A stretch of 64,000 nucleotides of DNA from Shewanella sp. VB17 (GCF_013248905.1 NZ_JABRVS010000001.1:4712001-4776000), one strand, 5' to 3'. Shown: positions 48,868-58,347, numbered from the stretch's first letter. Numbers and translations are program-made. Notes: generated by a model from the sequence alone, not told the origin.

Positions 48868-50250
48868 ATGAACACCATAAACAAACAAAAAAACAACATG
48901 AAATTAAAACATATATACACAAACCAAAAATTAACGATAGCTTTACTCATCGTAATGTTATTTATGTCTGTATTACCTTTATCAGCAACAGAATACGTAT
49001 CGGCAGAACCTGTGACTAATCAAGAAGCATTACAAACATTAAAACGAATCACATTTTGGACATGGGACGAAGACGTTTCTATGTTATTACAGAATTATGA
49101 AAATATTAACTTAAATGATGTTAATGCCAATTATGTTATCAATGAATTAAACATGCATCGTTGGGGACAAAAAATAACTGATTTTTTGGACTTAGCCACT
49201 TTATTATTATCATTTCAATCAGCAGAGTATCAACAAAATGAACAATTAGCGTTTGATCAAGCTAAATTAATAATAAACAATCTAAGAAAAGATATTAATC
49301 AACTAATACTAACCGTACATCCAGGTTTTAATTTAAATCATCATGTTCTCTCTGAGACATATCAAGGGTTAAATATAAAAATAGCTGTATTTGATTTATT
49401 TGACCCAATACTACTTGAACAACAAATTGAACATTATCCAAATGCATCTATAGAAGCGGTGCAAAATTTCGGCGATCCTGTACAACTCAATCACGGCAAT
49501 ACTGTTATTGATGTTATTTTGGCTATCGCACCTAAAGCAACCATTATTCCAGTGAGTGCTGAATCGAGCACTTATCATCAAGCAATGGCATATCTTGAAA
49601 ATCGACCTGATATTCACATCATCAACATGAGTCGAGCATTTTCCAGCTTAGATAATGCATTAGACCCCATATTTTCACAGCAATTAAGTCATTTACTTAG
49701 TCAGAAAATAGTGACTAAGTCGCTAGGCAATACTGGAACAGACGTAGACTCAAATGTGACACCTTTACGAGAAAGCCTTGGATTAGCCTCTACGGGGAAT
49801 TTATTTTCCTATGACTTAGCGTTAATTAAAGAATTTTTACCTACAATAAATTCAAATCCCAATATTGACCATTTATTGTTAGCCATTAATCTAGATACTT
49901 TTGCTGATCAAATTGCATTAAGCGCGAGCATTCCTGGCAATAATACCTTAGCTATAGCCACAAGCTTGAGCACTCCAGCAGATGCTGTATACGCTTGGTC
50001 AACAGCGAACTTTGAATCAGGAAGTTCCTTTGCTGCACCACAACTCGCCGCCATAAGCGCCCTATTATGGCAAGCTTATCTAGAACATCATCCTCAGGAG
50101 CCACAAAATGCACTTAACAAAGTCACTCAGGCACTCAAAGCAAATACACGCCCTTCTAACTTAGGGGCATTCAATACAGGACTAGGGTTAGTCGATGCTG
50201 ATAAAGCATTACAGCATATTTTGTATCCATCATTTATCAAGCAAATCTAA
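48868..50250 (+). CDS. Divergent subtilase (S8-like) secreted protein
   Basis: The 460-residue protein has an N-terminal hydrophobic segment (about 21-40), which fits a signal peptide better if translation begins at the internal ATG at 48898 (Met11). After a unique helical region of about 110 residues comes an S8-like domain: Asp176 in KIAVFDLFD, His209 in NHGNTVIDVI, Asn288 in SLGNTG and Ser387 in SGSSFAAP. The triad is therefore present, but the surrounding motifs are far from classical subtilisin (Gly after Asp is lost). The region between Asn and Ser is long. It may be a weak protease or a derived binding protein. No neighbour clarifies its target. Confidence 0.7.
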   Translation: MNTINKQKNNMKLKHIYTNQKLTIALLIVMLFMSVLPLSATEYVSAEPVTNQEALQTLKRITFWTWDEDVSMLLQNYENINLNDVNANYVINELNMHRWGQKITDFLDLATLLLSFQSAEYQQNEQLAFDQAKLIINNLRKDINQLILTVHPGFNLNHHVLSETYQGLNIKIAVFDLFDPILLEQQIEHYPNASIEAVQNFGDPVQLNHGNTVIDVILAIAPKATIIPVSAESSTYHQAMAYLENRPDIHIINMSRAFSSLDNALDPIFSQQLSHLLSQKIVTKSLGNTGTDVDSNVTPLRESLGLASTGNLFSYDLALIKEFLPTINSNPNIDHLLLAINLDTFADQIALSASIPGNNTLAIATSLSTPADAVYAWSTANFESGSSFAAPQLAAISALLWQAYLEHHPQEPQNALNKVTQALKANTRPSNLGAFNTGLGLVDADKALQHILYPSFIKQI

Positions 50251-50515
50251 TCGGCACATTATACTTTCAAAAATGAAAAAGAGGCGGTTTAACTTGCTGT
50301 AAATGGCTGTTTTTGACACCAAACCAACTGATATCGTAATCGGGTAATGCCTAGTCTATTCTAGGCTAACCTTCATAATTCAAAGATAAACCACTGTTAA
50401 ACATTAACTTTATTCACTTAAAATCATAGTAATGATGGATTGCCCCTCCCCCCGCCACTATTTATGCTTAAAAAGAGTAAACAAAACATAAAAACAAATA
50501 TTAATAGAGGCGTTA

Positions 50516-51226
50516 ATGAGCATTCCATTTTTAGAACAACACCAAGAAGCAGATATCCTTCGTGATAAGTTCCATGCATTACCTTTCATTCAAAGTATGT
50601 ACACAGGAGAGCTAAATCAAACATTTATTCATTCATTTTTAGATTGTTTGTACGTAGAGAATTTTTTATTTGTACTTGAAATGGCCAAAATGCGCATCAA
50701 CTTCTGTAAGCATCCAGCCTTTATAATCGATTTTTTAGACCCTCATACCATGACAGAATTTGGTGCCAAACTGAATGCTGTTGGTTTAAAAGCCCAAAGG
50801 GCAACACATTACGAACACTTAATAAACTTTGCTAAATCCTATGATTACCAGCAAAACAGCCCATTAAAAACAACATCAGTTGTTAGCCGAATGAGTCTAC
50901 AAGGTATGAGCTTTTTTTCTGATCAAGATTTAGCGTTTGCCTTGGGAGCCTTATACGCCGACGAAGTGTACGCGTATATTTGTTTACCGGTATTTTACCA
51001 TGGGTTTCTCAAATACAACGAGCTCACCGGGGTGATGGGTGATTTAACTTTCTTGAAAATACATGCATTGGAAAGCGAGCCCGCTCATATCAAACATGCT
51101 AAATATTTATTTGATTATGTTGAACAATACGGCTTGTCTATTGACAGATTTAAAGAAGGCTATACGGCATTGATGTCAACAACACTTGAAAAGTTTTCAT
51201 GCCTAGACAAAACACTTTCACACTGA
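50516..51226 (+). CDS. TenA / haem-oxygenase-fold protein
   Basis: The 236-residue all-helical protein resembles the TenA/PqqC/CADD superfamily (FIHSFLDCLYVENFLFVLEMAK, then LGALYADEVYAYICLPVFY). Acidic and histidine residues that could bind iron occur at Glu in VENFLF, Asp-Glu in YADEVYA, and HALESEPAHIKH near the C-terminus. The last stretch has E-x2-H but not the full H-x3-D/E-x2-H pattern of the diiron oxidases, so catalytic type is uncertain. The canonical TenA thiaminase cysteine region is not evident. It follows the subtilase gene by 265 bases on the same strand and lies before hemE, which is convergent. Confidence 0.6.
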   Translation: MSIPFLEQHQEADILRDKFHALPFIQSMYTGELNQTFIHSFLDCLYVENFLFVLEMAKMRINFCKHPAFIIDFLDPHTMTEFGAKLNAVGLKAQRATHYEHLINFAKSYDYQQNSPLKTTSVVSRMSLQGMSFFSDQDLAFALGALYADEVYAYICLPVFYHGFLKYNELTGVMGDLTFLKIHALESEPAHIKHAKYLFDYVEQYGLSIDRFKEGYTALMSTTLEKFSCLDKTLSH

Positions 51227-51300
51227 GTTATTTATGTCTATAACAAGTTAACTAACGAGTCGTTTGGCTTGTTATATAAGGATTACACTAAACGGCTATA

Positions 51301-51326
51301 GGGCAAATGAACGTTAACGTTTGCCC
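51301..51326 (+). terminator. Hairpin after the TenA-like gene
   Basis: The arms GGGCAAA and TTTGCCC (51301-51307 and 51320-51326) enclose a partly self-complementary loop (ACGTTAACGT). It lies 75 bases after the stop of the TenA-like gene. There is no long T-run, so termination is only probable. Confidence 0.45.
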
Positions 51327-51499
51327 TGTTGAAATCTAGCTATACCAAGCCTTCCAAGAGGTAATTCCTAGGTAGAAGAACAATTAACACCATTGAACTC
51401 AACCACTTCTTGAAAGGCTGGATCCTTCATCTTGAGATCGTTTGAGTATAATAGACATAGAGCCCAATCTAAATGATGAGCTCTTATAGCTAGCTCATC

Positions 51500-52564
51500 T
51501 TACTTATGGTATTGACCTGATAGCTCATGTACTGAATTGATAAATGCACCCGCATGCTCAGGATCAACATGTTGATGTATACCATGACCTAAGTTAAATA
51601 CATGCCCCGAGCCTTCACCATAACTAGATAGTATTTGATCAACCTCTTGATGGATACGTGCTGGAGAGGCATAAAGTACAGAAGGATCCATGTTACCTTG
51701 CAACGCGACTTTATGACCCACACGGCGACGTGCATCGCCAATATCAACCGTCCAATCTAAGCCTAGAGCATCACAACCTGTTTCAGCCATCGATTCTAAC
51801 CAGAGACCACCACCTTTAGTAAATAAGGTCACCGGTACTTGACGTCCATCGGCATGACGGGTTAAACCATCGACAATCTTCTGCATATAGCGCAGTGAGA
51901 ATTCACGATAAGCATGATGAGAAAGCGCGCCCCCCCATGAATCAAAAATCATCAGAGATTGCGCACCGTTAGCCACTTGCGCATTTAAGTACAAAATCAC
52001 AGAATCTGCTAGTTTATCAAGCAGCATATGTAAAGCCATAGGCTCTTCGTATGCCATCTTCTTAATCTTCTCAAATGTCTTACTCGAGCCGCCTTCAACC
52101 ATGTAAGTTGCCAGTGTCCAAGGAGAACCAGAGAAACCAATCAATGGCACTTCACCTTTAAGCTCTCGACGGATAGTACTAACGGCACGCATAACATAAC
52201 CGAGTTCATCTTCGGGATCTGGAATTGAAAGCTTTTTAATCGCATCAATTGTATCTGTTGGCCGCGAAAAACGTGGACCTTCACCCGTTTCAAAATATAA
52301 GCCTAGACCCATAGCATCTGGTATCGTCAAAATATCAGAAAAAAGAATAGCCGCGTCAAGATCATATCTGCGAAGAGGCTGAAGCGTCACTTCACAAGCT
52401 AAATCTTTGTTCTTACACAAAGACATAAAGTCACCCGCTTCGGCACGTATGGCTTTATATTCTGGGAGGTAACGACCCGCTTGCCGCATCATCCAAACAG
52501 GTGTTCTATCGACAGGCTGTTTGAGTAAGGCGCGTAAATAACGATCATTTTGTAGTTCTGCCAT
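51500..52564 (-). CDS. hemE: Uroporphyrinogen decarboxylase
   Basis: The 354-residue cytosolic enzyme removes four acetate carboxyls from uroporphyrinogen III in haem synthesis. It has the N-terminal signature TPVWMMRQAGRYLPEYK and the catalytic-aspartate region ILFSDILTIPDAMG, plus IGFSGSPWTLATYMVEGGS. Length is standard. The promoter region is shared with the divergent small RNA and rsd region. Confidence 0.97.
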   Translation of the reverse strand: MAELQNDRYLRALLKQPVDRTPVWMMRQAGRYLPEYKAIRAEAGDFMSLCKNKDLACEVTLQPLRRYDLDAAILFSDILTIPDAMGLGLYFETGEGPRFSRPTDTIDAIKKLSIPDPEDELGYVMRAVSTIRRELKGEVPLIGFSGSPWTLATYMVEGGSSKTFEKIKKMAYEEPMALHMLLDKLADSVILYLNAQVANGAQSLMIFDSWGGALSHHAYREFSLRYMQKIVDGLTRHADGRQVPVTLFTKGGGLWLESMAETGCDALGLDWTVDIGDARRRVGHKVALQGNMDPSVLYASPARIHQEVDQILSSYGEGSGHVFNLGHGIHQHVDPEHAGAFINSVHELSGQYHK

Positions 52565-52778
52565 TTGACTCTAATTCCTAGGCTTATTGATTTTAGCTGC
52601 GAATAGTTTAGCATTTTAGCCAAAAAAATAACCTCTCTCAAATCATTTATGTGACAAACACCGCTGCGTATTGAAGAATGGCCACACTGAGATGTTTAAC
52701 TCGTAGAGTAAATACTGGTTAACATGCGATGTTCTGATAAATATTAATAACTAATGTTTTCAATATGACAAAAATAAG
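52565..52778. other. hemE upstream region
   Basis: No gene is seen in these 214 bases. They contain AT-rich DNA that must hold the hemE promoter on the minus strand, but no convincing -35/-10 pair stood out. Confidence 0.3.
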
Positions 52779-52807
52779 TTGCACAGAACACTGACCTTTG
52801 ATATAAA
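52779..52807 (+). promoter_or_regulatory. Strong promoter ahead of the candidate small RNA
   Basis: TTGCAC (52779-52784) and TATAAA (52802-52807) are exactly 17 bases apart. The predicted start site is near 52813-52815. Confidence 0.65.
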
Positions 52808-52812
52808 AAGTC

Positions 52813-52904
52813 TGCGCTAGCAAGAACAATCAAGAAGCTCGTGAATCGGGCCAGAGAAATCCATACTCGCCCAGCGATAACCTTTGTTGCTGGGCAATTT
52901 TATT
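52813..52904 (+). ncRNA. Candidate intergenic small RNA between hemE and rsd
   Basis: A good sigma-70 promoter is followed after about 60 bases by a strong terminator: the 7-bp GC-rich stem GCCCAGC/GCTGGGC (52869-52875 with 52889-52895) and AATTTTATTT. No start codon with an SD lies between them, so a transcript of about 90 bases would be non-coding. It does not resemble 6S, 4.5S, Spot 42 or CsrB-type RNAs. The terminator is 150 bases before rsd, so it is not simply the rsd leader, though it could act as an attenuator of rsd. Confidence 0.5.
52869..52904 (+). terminator. Rho-independent terminator of the candidate small RNA
   Basis: The stem GCCCAGC/GCTGGGC with a 13-base loop is followed by AATTTTATTTAT. 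No plus-strand gene ends just upstream, which argues for a short independent transcript. Confidence 0.75.
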
Positions 52905-53051
52905 TATATTAAACTCAAATTACACCCTCCCAAAAAACTATTGCAACATTTTTTTTACTTTATCTGCTTAAATATACGAATAATGGTTGATTAATACCCT
53001 AGTTGTCACCTACATTAGAAGTCAGGAAAGACCTCTTAACTGGGAACTATC

Positions 53052-53519
53052 ATGCTAAAACAATTAGAAAAAGTTGAACAAAGATGGGGAGGAGTAAATA
53101 ACCTAATCGATCACTGGCTAAAAAACCGCCGTAAATTATTGATTAATTATTGTAAAATTGCGGGTATTCCTCCCTATGAGGCCACGCAAAAATCTCTCCC
53201 TGGTGTGATCTTAGTAAAAGAGTTTTGTGACCAATTAATGGACTATGTTTCTGAGGGGCATTTTGAGGTTTATGATCAAGTGGTAACAGCATGTGAAAAA
53301 AATGGTGAATCCAGCAAGGCATTAGCACAAAACTTAGTCCCTCGCATAAGTGAAACAACAGATTCGGCACTCGACTTTAATGATAAATATACAGAATCAG
53401 AAGATGATAAAGTGCTATTTCAACTCGATAAAGATTTGTCTTCTTTAGGTCATGCCATGGAAACTCGTTTTGAACTAGAAGATAAACTTTTAGAAGTTCT
53501 ACACACTAAACATTCTTAG
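53052..53519 (+). CDS. rsd: Rsd/AlgQ-family anti-sigma-70 factor
   Basis: The 155-residue helical protein opens with LEKVEQRWGGVNNLIDHWL, the typical start of Rsd/AlgQ, and has KSLPGVILVKEFCDQLMDYVSEG and the following FEVYDQV. Rsd binds sigma-70 region 4 and lowers its competition with other sigma factors in stationary phase. Length matches E. coli Rsd (158). Its position beside hemE is conserved in E. coli. Confidence 0.93.
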   Translation: MLKQLEKVEQRWGGVNNLIDHWLKNRRKLLINYCKIAGIPPYEATQKSLPGVILVKEFCDQLMDYVSEGHFEVYDQVVTACEKNGESSKALAQNLVPRISETTDSALDFNDKYTESEDDKVLFQLDKDLSSLGHAMETRFELEDKLLEVLHTKHS

Positions 53520-53902
53520 AAGATATGGCACTAACTAGCAACGATGACTTTTATCCCGAAGTCACCTTTTAAATACTGGACCCAGTATGCCGCGCAGTGA
53601 CTGGATTCAACAACGTGGTTAATGGTGGCCCATTATATGAAAGCAGCCATTTGGGTGACTTTATTTCATGTACCTGCATAATCGTGTATGGACGGTATTC
53701 CCACTCTTAATGAGTATTCTTAATCAAATGGCTTGGGCCTATGGCTCAGTTTTATTCCGTTAAAATAGCAACGCTCTACTTAAACATTTTCCTCTTGCTA
53801 TATACCCGCTTATTTATATGTTTTAAATAAAAATAACCTGTCTTTATTTACCGTATTTCTTAACCTATATTTAAATCACGATAATCATTAACAGGTTAAA
53901 AA
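53520..53902. other. Intergenic region with short degenerate coding-like pieces
   Basis: No intact gene is visible in these 383 bases. Between 53640 and 53763 short frames on the plus strand look coding-like (for example a hydrophobic stretch VWTVFPLLMSILNQMAWAYG) but change frame and contain stops. They may be the remains of a membrane protein; I cannot name it. The region before 53903 is AT-rich and must hold the receptor promoter. Confidence 0.3.
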
Positions 53903-56209
53903 ATGAAGAGTTCATGCGCACTGATACTCATCACTTTCAATTTAATATCTAATGTTGCCTTTAGTGCTGAGCCTGATGACAATCAAGCAGAAGGCAGTAT
54001 GGAACGAATTGTCATTACCGCCCAAAAAAGAGTACAGACATTACAGGATGTCCCCCTATCTGTCTCCGTTTTTTCTGGTGATAAAATTGATAAAGAAGGC
54101 ACAGCAAATCTTGAAGAAGTCAGCTTTTCCATTCCTAATTTAACCATTAATGAATCCGGGATAAGCACTAATTTATTCATTAGAGGCGTTGGTTCAGGCG
54201 TGAACTTGGGATTTGAACAGACTGTAGGCACCTACATTGACGGTGTTTATTTTGGGCGTGCCCGCAGCGCACGATCTTCATTATTTGATATTCAACGCAT
54301 TGAAGTACTTAAAGGACCTCAAGATACATTATTTGGCAAAAATGCAATTGCAGGAGCACTTAATATCTCAACACGTCAGCCAAGTTATGATTTAGAAGGC
54401 TATATGGAGGTCAATGGCGAACCTGAATTTGATGGACTCGGTTTTAAAGGTGCCATATCAGTTCCTATTTCAGACGAGTTAACCACCCGCTTTGCCTTAA
54501 TGAAACACGTTGAAGATGGCTGGATTTATAATACTAATATCAATCAAACAGAACGCCAAAAAGATGATCTGATTTTTCGTACCACTTTACTTTGGGAGCC
54601 AAATGATGACATTGCAATGACCATAAAAGCAGAATACGGTCAACTCGATGCAGTAGGCCGTGCTGAAGTCACATCAAAATACCCTGATACCTTACCCTTA
54701 TATGACTTGGCTAAAAATATCGATCCTAATTTTGGTGACGGTTTAAATTTAACCAAATCGATGGGAAGTACCACTGGTGGTTTTATGGGAGTAGAAAGTT
54801 CGGATAATGAAACAAATCTATTGAGCATGAATCTTAACATTGAATTCGACTCTGGTACCTTAACATCCCTTACAGCTTATAATTTCTATGAATTCAATGA
54901 CCAAGCAGATGTGGATTACCTGCCTATCGACTTGATTCATATTTCATCTTTTCAAAGAAATAAACAGCTCAGTCAAGAAGTGCGTTTTACATCCAACACC
55001 ATGAATGATTTTAGTTATATTGTTGGCCTATATTATCAACATAGCGATATGGATAGCCTGAGACGCACTGACATCGATGGCAATCTTGTAGGCGCCGGTT
55101 ATAGTGGCCGCAGGAGTAATACCTTTGAACAGGAAAGCTCTAACCAAGCGATATTTGGCCAAGGCAATTATGAGTTTAATACAAATTGGACAGTAAACTT
55201 TGGCGCTAGACTTTCAAAAAGCAAAAAAACGTTATTTAAGAATTTATACATTGCCGAGCTCATGTCAGATCAAATCAATACTGACCAAGCAGCAATAGAT
55301 ATCTTTATTAATGGTTTGAATATTGTTCCCCATCAGTTTTCAACGGAGTCGAATCGTAATGGCGTCCCTGTTGAATTTGACCCAGTAAGAGAAGAAACCA
55401 ATTTATCGCCTTCATTGAGTATTCAATACTTTCATGACAATGATGCCATGCTTTACGCCAGTATTGCGCAAGGCTTTAAAAGCGGGGGGTTTGATGAAGA
55501 CAACAGTCTTGGCGATCCCGATAAAGAAGAATATGAAAATGAAGATGTGATTGCTTATGAAATTGGATCTAAAATGACATTGTTTGATCAATTGAGCGTC
55601 AATCTCAGTATTTTTAGAAGTGAATATGACAATATTCAAGTCAGTACTTATGATGGGCAATCAGGTTTCAATGTTGGTAATGCCGCCCAATCAATTAGCC
55701 AAGGCGTTGAACTCGATGGCCGCTGGTATATCAATGACCAATGGCATATCAATTATGCACTAGCCTATTTAGATGCCTATTATGATAGTTACACAGAAGG
55801 ACCATGCACCTCTGCAGCGACAAACTGCAACGATGCTGGATTTCAAGATTTATCAGGTAAACCCTTACAATTTTCCCCCAATTGGAACGGTAATATTAAT
55901 GTTCAATTTGAGCAAGCATTACAGGAAAACTGGTTATTGGTTGCTAATTTAACCCTTATCTATTCTGGTGAGCATCAAGTACCGGGAGATCTGGATCCTA
56001 TACTTGCACAAGATGCTTTTTCTAAACTAAATGCCCGTGTTCAATTCGGAGATTATGATCAAAGTTGGTATATCTCTATCATAGGTAAAAACCTCACCGA
56101 TGAAATCACTTCCAGCTGGGGCAACGATATACCTTTATCTCCAGGAGGCTTTTTTCAACATGTCGATCCCCCTCGTAGTGTAGAGATAGCACTCAACTGG
56201 AAGTTTTAA
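53903..56209 (+). CDS. TonB-dependent outer-membrane receptor
   Basis: The 768-residue protein has a signal peptide (1-21, ending AFSA), a TonB-box-like segment (MERIVITAQKR near residue 33), a plug domain (LQDVPLSVSVFSGDKI, RIEVLKGPQDTLFGKNAIAG) and a 22-strand-type barrel ending NWKF with a terminal Phe. The plug motifs are those of receptors in Shewanella and sphingomonads that take up diverse organic substrates as well as siderophores. The substrate is not evident. It is convergent with an alkaline phosphatase gene; no Fur box was recognised upstream. Confidence 0.92.
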   Translation: MKSSCALILITFNLISNVAFSAEPDDNQAEGSMERIVITAQKRVQTLQDVPLSVSVFSGDKIDKEGTANLEEVSFSIPNLTINESGISTNLFIRGVGSGVNLGFEQTVGTYIDGVYFGRARSARSSLFDIQRIEVLKGPQDTLFGKNAIAGALNISTRQPSYDLEGYMEVNGEPEFDGLGFKGAISVPISDELTTRFALMKHVEDGWIYNTNINQTERQKDDLIFRTTLLWEPNDDIAMTIKAEYGQLDAVGRAEVTSKYPDTLPLYDLAKNIDPNFGDGLNLTKSMGSTTGGFMGVESSDNETNLLSMNLNIEFDSGTLTSLTAYNFYEFNDQADVDYLPIDLIHISSFQRNKQLSQEVRFTSNTMNDFSYIVGLYYQHSDMDSLRRTDIDGNLVGAGYSGRRSNTFEQESSNQAIFGQGNYEFNTNWTVNFGARLSKSKKTLFKNLYIAELMSDQINTDQAAIDIFINGLNIVPHQFSTESNRNGVPVEFDPVREETNLSPSLSIQYFHDNDAMLYASIAQGFKSGGFDEDNSLGDPDKEEYENEDVIAYEIGSKMTLFDQLSVNLSIFRSEYDNIQVSTYDGQSGFNVGNAAQSISQGVELDGRWYINDQWHINYALAYLDAYYDSYTEGPCTSAATNCNDAGFQDLSGKPLQFSPNWNGNINVQFEQALQENWLLVANLTLIYSGEHQVPGDLDPILAQDAFSKLNARVQFGDYDQSWYISIIGKNLTDEITSSWGNDIPLSPGGFFQHVDPPRSVEIALNWKF

Positions 56210-56225
56210 TGGCTATTATCACAAG

Positions 56226-56263
56226 TAAGAGTGGTATCGATGAAATTATCAAGACCACTCTTA
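56226..56263. terminator. Bidirectional terminator between receptor and phosphatase genes
   Basis: A 10-bp stem TAAGAGTGGT/ACCACTCTTA (56226-56235 with 56254-56263) lies in the 63-base gap between the two convergent stops. Confidence 0.65.
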
Positions 56264-56272
56264 AGATAATCA

Positions 56273-57952
56273 TTACTCAGGTAACAATGCCGTCATCATC
56301 TTTTGGCTCAATTCAACATGATATTGCAAGGTTGAGAATTGCTTAATGATCTTCTCTGGTCCAAATGCATACACAGGCAGAGGCGCGGCAGTATGAGTAC
56401 CCGTTCCCCACACCACATTTTGCTCTGTAGATAAGGCCCTGCCGATTAAATTACCATGAAGCTCATCGCCATAAACGTAAAAAGCTTTAAAGTCATCGAT
56501 CACAGGAAATTGCGCATCACCTAAGTAACGATGACCAGCGCTATAATAATCATTATTACCGCGTAGTGCGACTTTGGCTGCTTGCTCTGAGGTGACTTTA
56601 AATGCACTGTTTGGATTAATAACATCCGCCCAATCTTGACCAGTTGCGTTAGCTAATTCTGTCTTAGCTTTTACGTTATTCAACATGTCTTTGAAAGTGG
56701 CCGTTTGAGCATAAAACTTATCTAACAGCGAGAGTGCGCCAAAGTTAAACTTGGGTTGATAATCTTTACCCCGCATACCGTCGCCTGATAAACTTTGTGC
56801 TTCGGGTAAATTATGAGCTGAATAACTAAAGCCAAAACCACCGGTTTCATGATCGCCAGTAATGATAACCAATGTATCATCACGATCTTTAACCCACTCG
56901 TATACAGCATCAATGGCCTCATCGAATTTAATGAGTTCATGTAATAACCAGCCTGTATCGTTAATATGGCCAGCCCAATCAATTTGCCCGCCTTCTACCA
57001 TCAAAAAGAAACCATCTTCATCTTTAGACAATACATCCAATGCTTTTAATGTCATATTGCGCAATGAAGGTTGAACGCAGCTGTTATTTGCCTTGCAGGC
57101 TTTATAAGCAATACCATCAGCCATCCCAGAGTTGGCAAAAAGACCGAGCAATTTAGTCCCTGTCGCCTTATTAAGTTGTTCACCATCAAAAGCTAAGGTG
57201 TAGCCGTGTTTATCTTGAGCTTCTAAAATCAAATTACGGTCATCTGTACGCTTTGATGCCTCATAAATTGCTGCAGGTGCCCCTACTTTTTCCATCGTGT
57301 TAATTGCTAGGCTATTTGTGCTAATGTCAGCGGGAAGAAATGCTCTAGCCCCACCGGATAAAAGTACATCAACACTCCCAGCTTCAATCATTTGCTCAGC
57401 GATTGCAGTCTCATGAGAACGATGAGGTTGATGAGATGCGAAAGCAGCAGGAGTTGCATGAGTCATACGAGTATCGGAGACCAATCCAGTCGCTTTACCT
57501 ATTGCTTTAGCTTTTTCTAAAATAGTCTTGGTAATATCGCCAGCACGATCTAAACCTATCATCTCAGAACCAGAGGCTTTTCCAATAGCAAGTTGTGTGG
57601 CAGAGCAAGCTGAATCTGCAACAAGACTGCCATTAACCCCATATGGCGCACTAAGCGATAGCCCTAATTGCCCTGCTTCTGCAAATTTTGTTAACCCTGT
57701 TATGTTGCCTTTACCGTTATAGATTGAATGAGGTGCACGGCGAGCATATTCTTCCAGTAAACCTATCTGCTGGGCGCCCATGCCATCACCAATCATTAAT
57801 ATCAGATTTTTTACATGAGCCACTTCCTTTGGCATTTTCTCTTTTATTACTTCAGCTTCTTCCTTTACTTTAGTTATATTTTCATTATTACACCCTGTGA
57901 TGAGTACAGCAGATATTGCTAGCATAAGTAGACTTTTATTCATCGTTATCAT
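56273..57952 (-). CDS. Alkaline phosphatase (PhoA family), predicted lipoprotein
   Basis: The 559-residue protein starts with a lipoprotein signal (LITGC, Cys21). The metal-binding IGDGMG includes Asp56, and the nucleophile is Ser114 in VADSACSATQ. Other ligands appear in VEGGQIDWAGH and ITGDHETGGF, and near the C-terminus in GTGTHTAAP. It hydrolyses phosphomonoesters in the periplasm or at the membrane surface. It is longer than E. coli PhoA by about 90 residues. The start at 57952 has an AAGGA SD at 6 bases. Upstream only a single PHO-box half (CTGTCAT, 58030-58036) is seen. Confidence 0.92.
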   Translation of the reverse strand: MITMNKSLLMLAISAVLITGCNNENITKVKEEAEVIKEKMPKEVAHVKNLILMIGDGMGAQQIGLLEEYARRAPHSIYNGKGNITGLTKFAEAGQLGLSLSAPYGVNGSLVADSACSATQLAIGKASGSEMIGLDRAGDITKTILEKAKAIGKATGLVSDTRMTHATPAAFASHQPHRSHETAIAEQMIEAGSVDVLLSGGARAFLPADISTNSLAINTMEKVGAPAAIYEASKRTDDRNLILEAQDKHGYTLAFDGEQLNKATGTKLLGLFANSGMADGIAYKACKANNSCVQPSLRNMTLKALDVLSKDEDGFFLMVEGGQIDWAGHINDTGWLLHELIKFDEAIDAVYEWVKDRDDTLVIITGDHETGGFGFSYSAHNLPEAQSLSGDGMRGKDYQPKFNFGALSLLDKFYAQTATFKDMLNNVKAKTELANATGQDWADVINPNSAFKVTSEQAAKVALRGNNDYYSAGHRYLGDAQFPVIDDFKAFYVYGDELHGNLIGRALSTEQNVVWGTGTHTAAPLPVYAFGPEKIIKQFSTLQYHVELSQKMMTALLPE

Positions 57953-58347
57953 TATTATTCCTTATAGATAAATCAGAGTATGACTAACATTAGACGTAAT
58001 ATTAAAACCTTACCTTACCTTACCTTATCATGACAGCGAAACATTTTTACTAATGAGTTAACATTTATGTTTTACTGTCGAATAAAAAACCTAACCGTAA
58101 GCATTAATAATCAAAGGGGATTTAGCCAATTTTTTTTACAGAAAATAAAGTCATAAAAAACCCTACCATTAATGACAACTCACTTAGGCATACTTATCAT
58201 ATATATCACCCATTAGCTGCAACCAAAATTAAAAATATACTCTACAACTAGGATTTAATAAAATGTAATGTACTCTAGTCATATCATCATCGCAATGTTT
58301 TTATCATAACAAATGACAACACTAAATATTTAAATGCTAAACACTAT
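57953..58347. other. AT-rich intergenic region with a short tandem repeat
   Basis: No gene is visible. Four perfect copies of CCTTA (58008-58027) form a small tandem repeat in the region that should hold the phosphatase promoter. A PHO-box half site lies beside it. The rest is very AT-rich and gives no clear signal. Confidence 0.4.
58008..58027. repeat. Tandem repeat of CCTTA, four copies
   Basis: Four exact 5-base units lie 55 bases upstream of the alkaline phosphatase start. Copy number could vary by slippage and change promoter geometry, but this is only a possibility. Confidence 0.7.

Noticed and set aside
58030..58036. PHO-box half site CTGTCAT upstream of the alkaline phosphatase
   Set aside because: A PHO box needs at least two such repeats 11 bases apart; only one is present.
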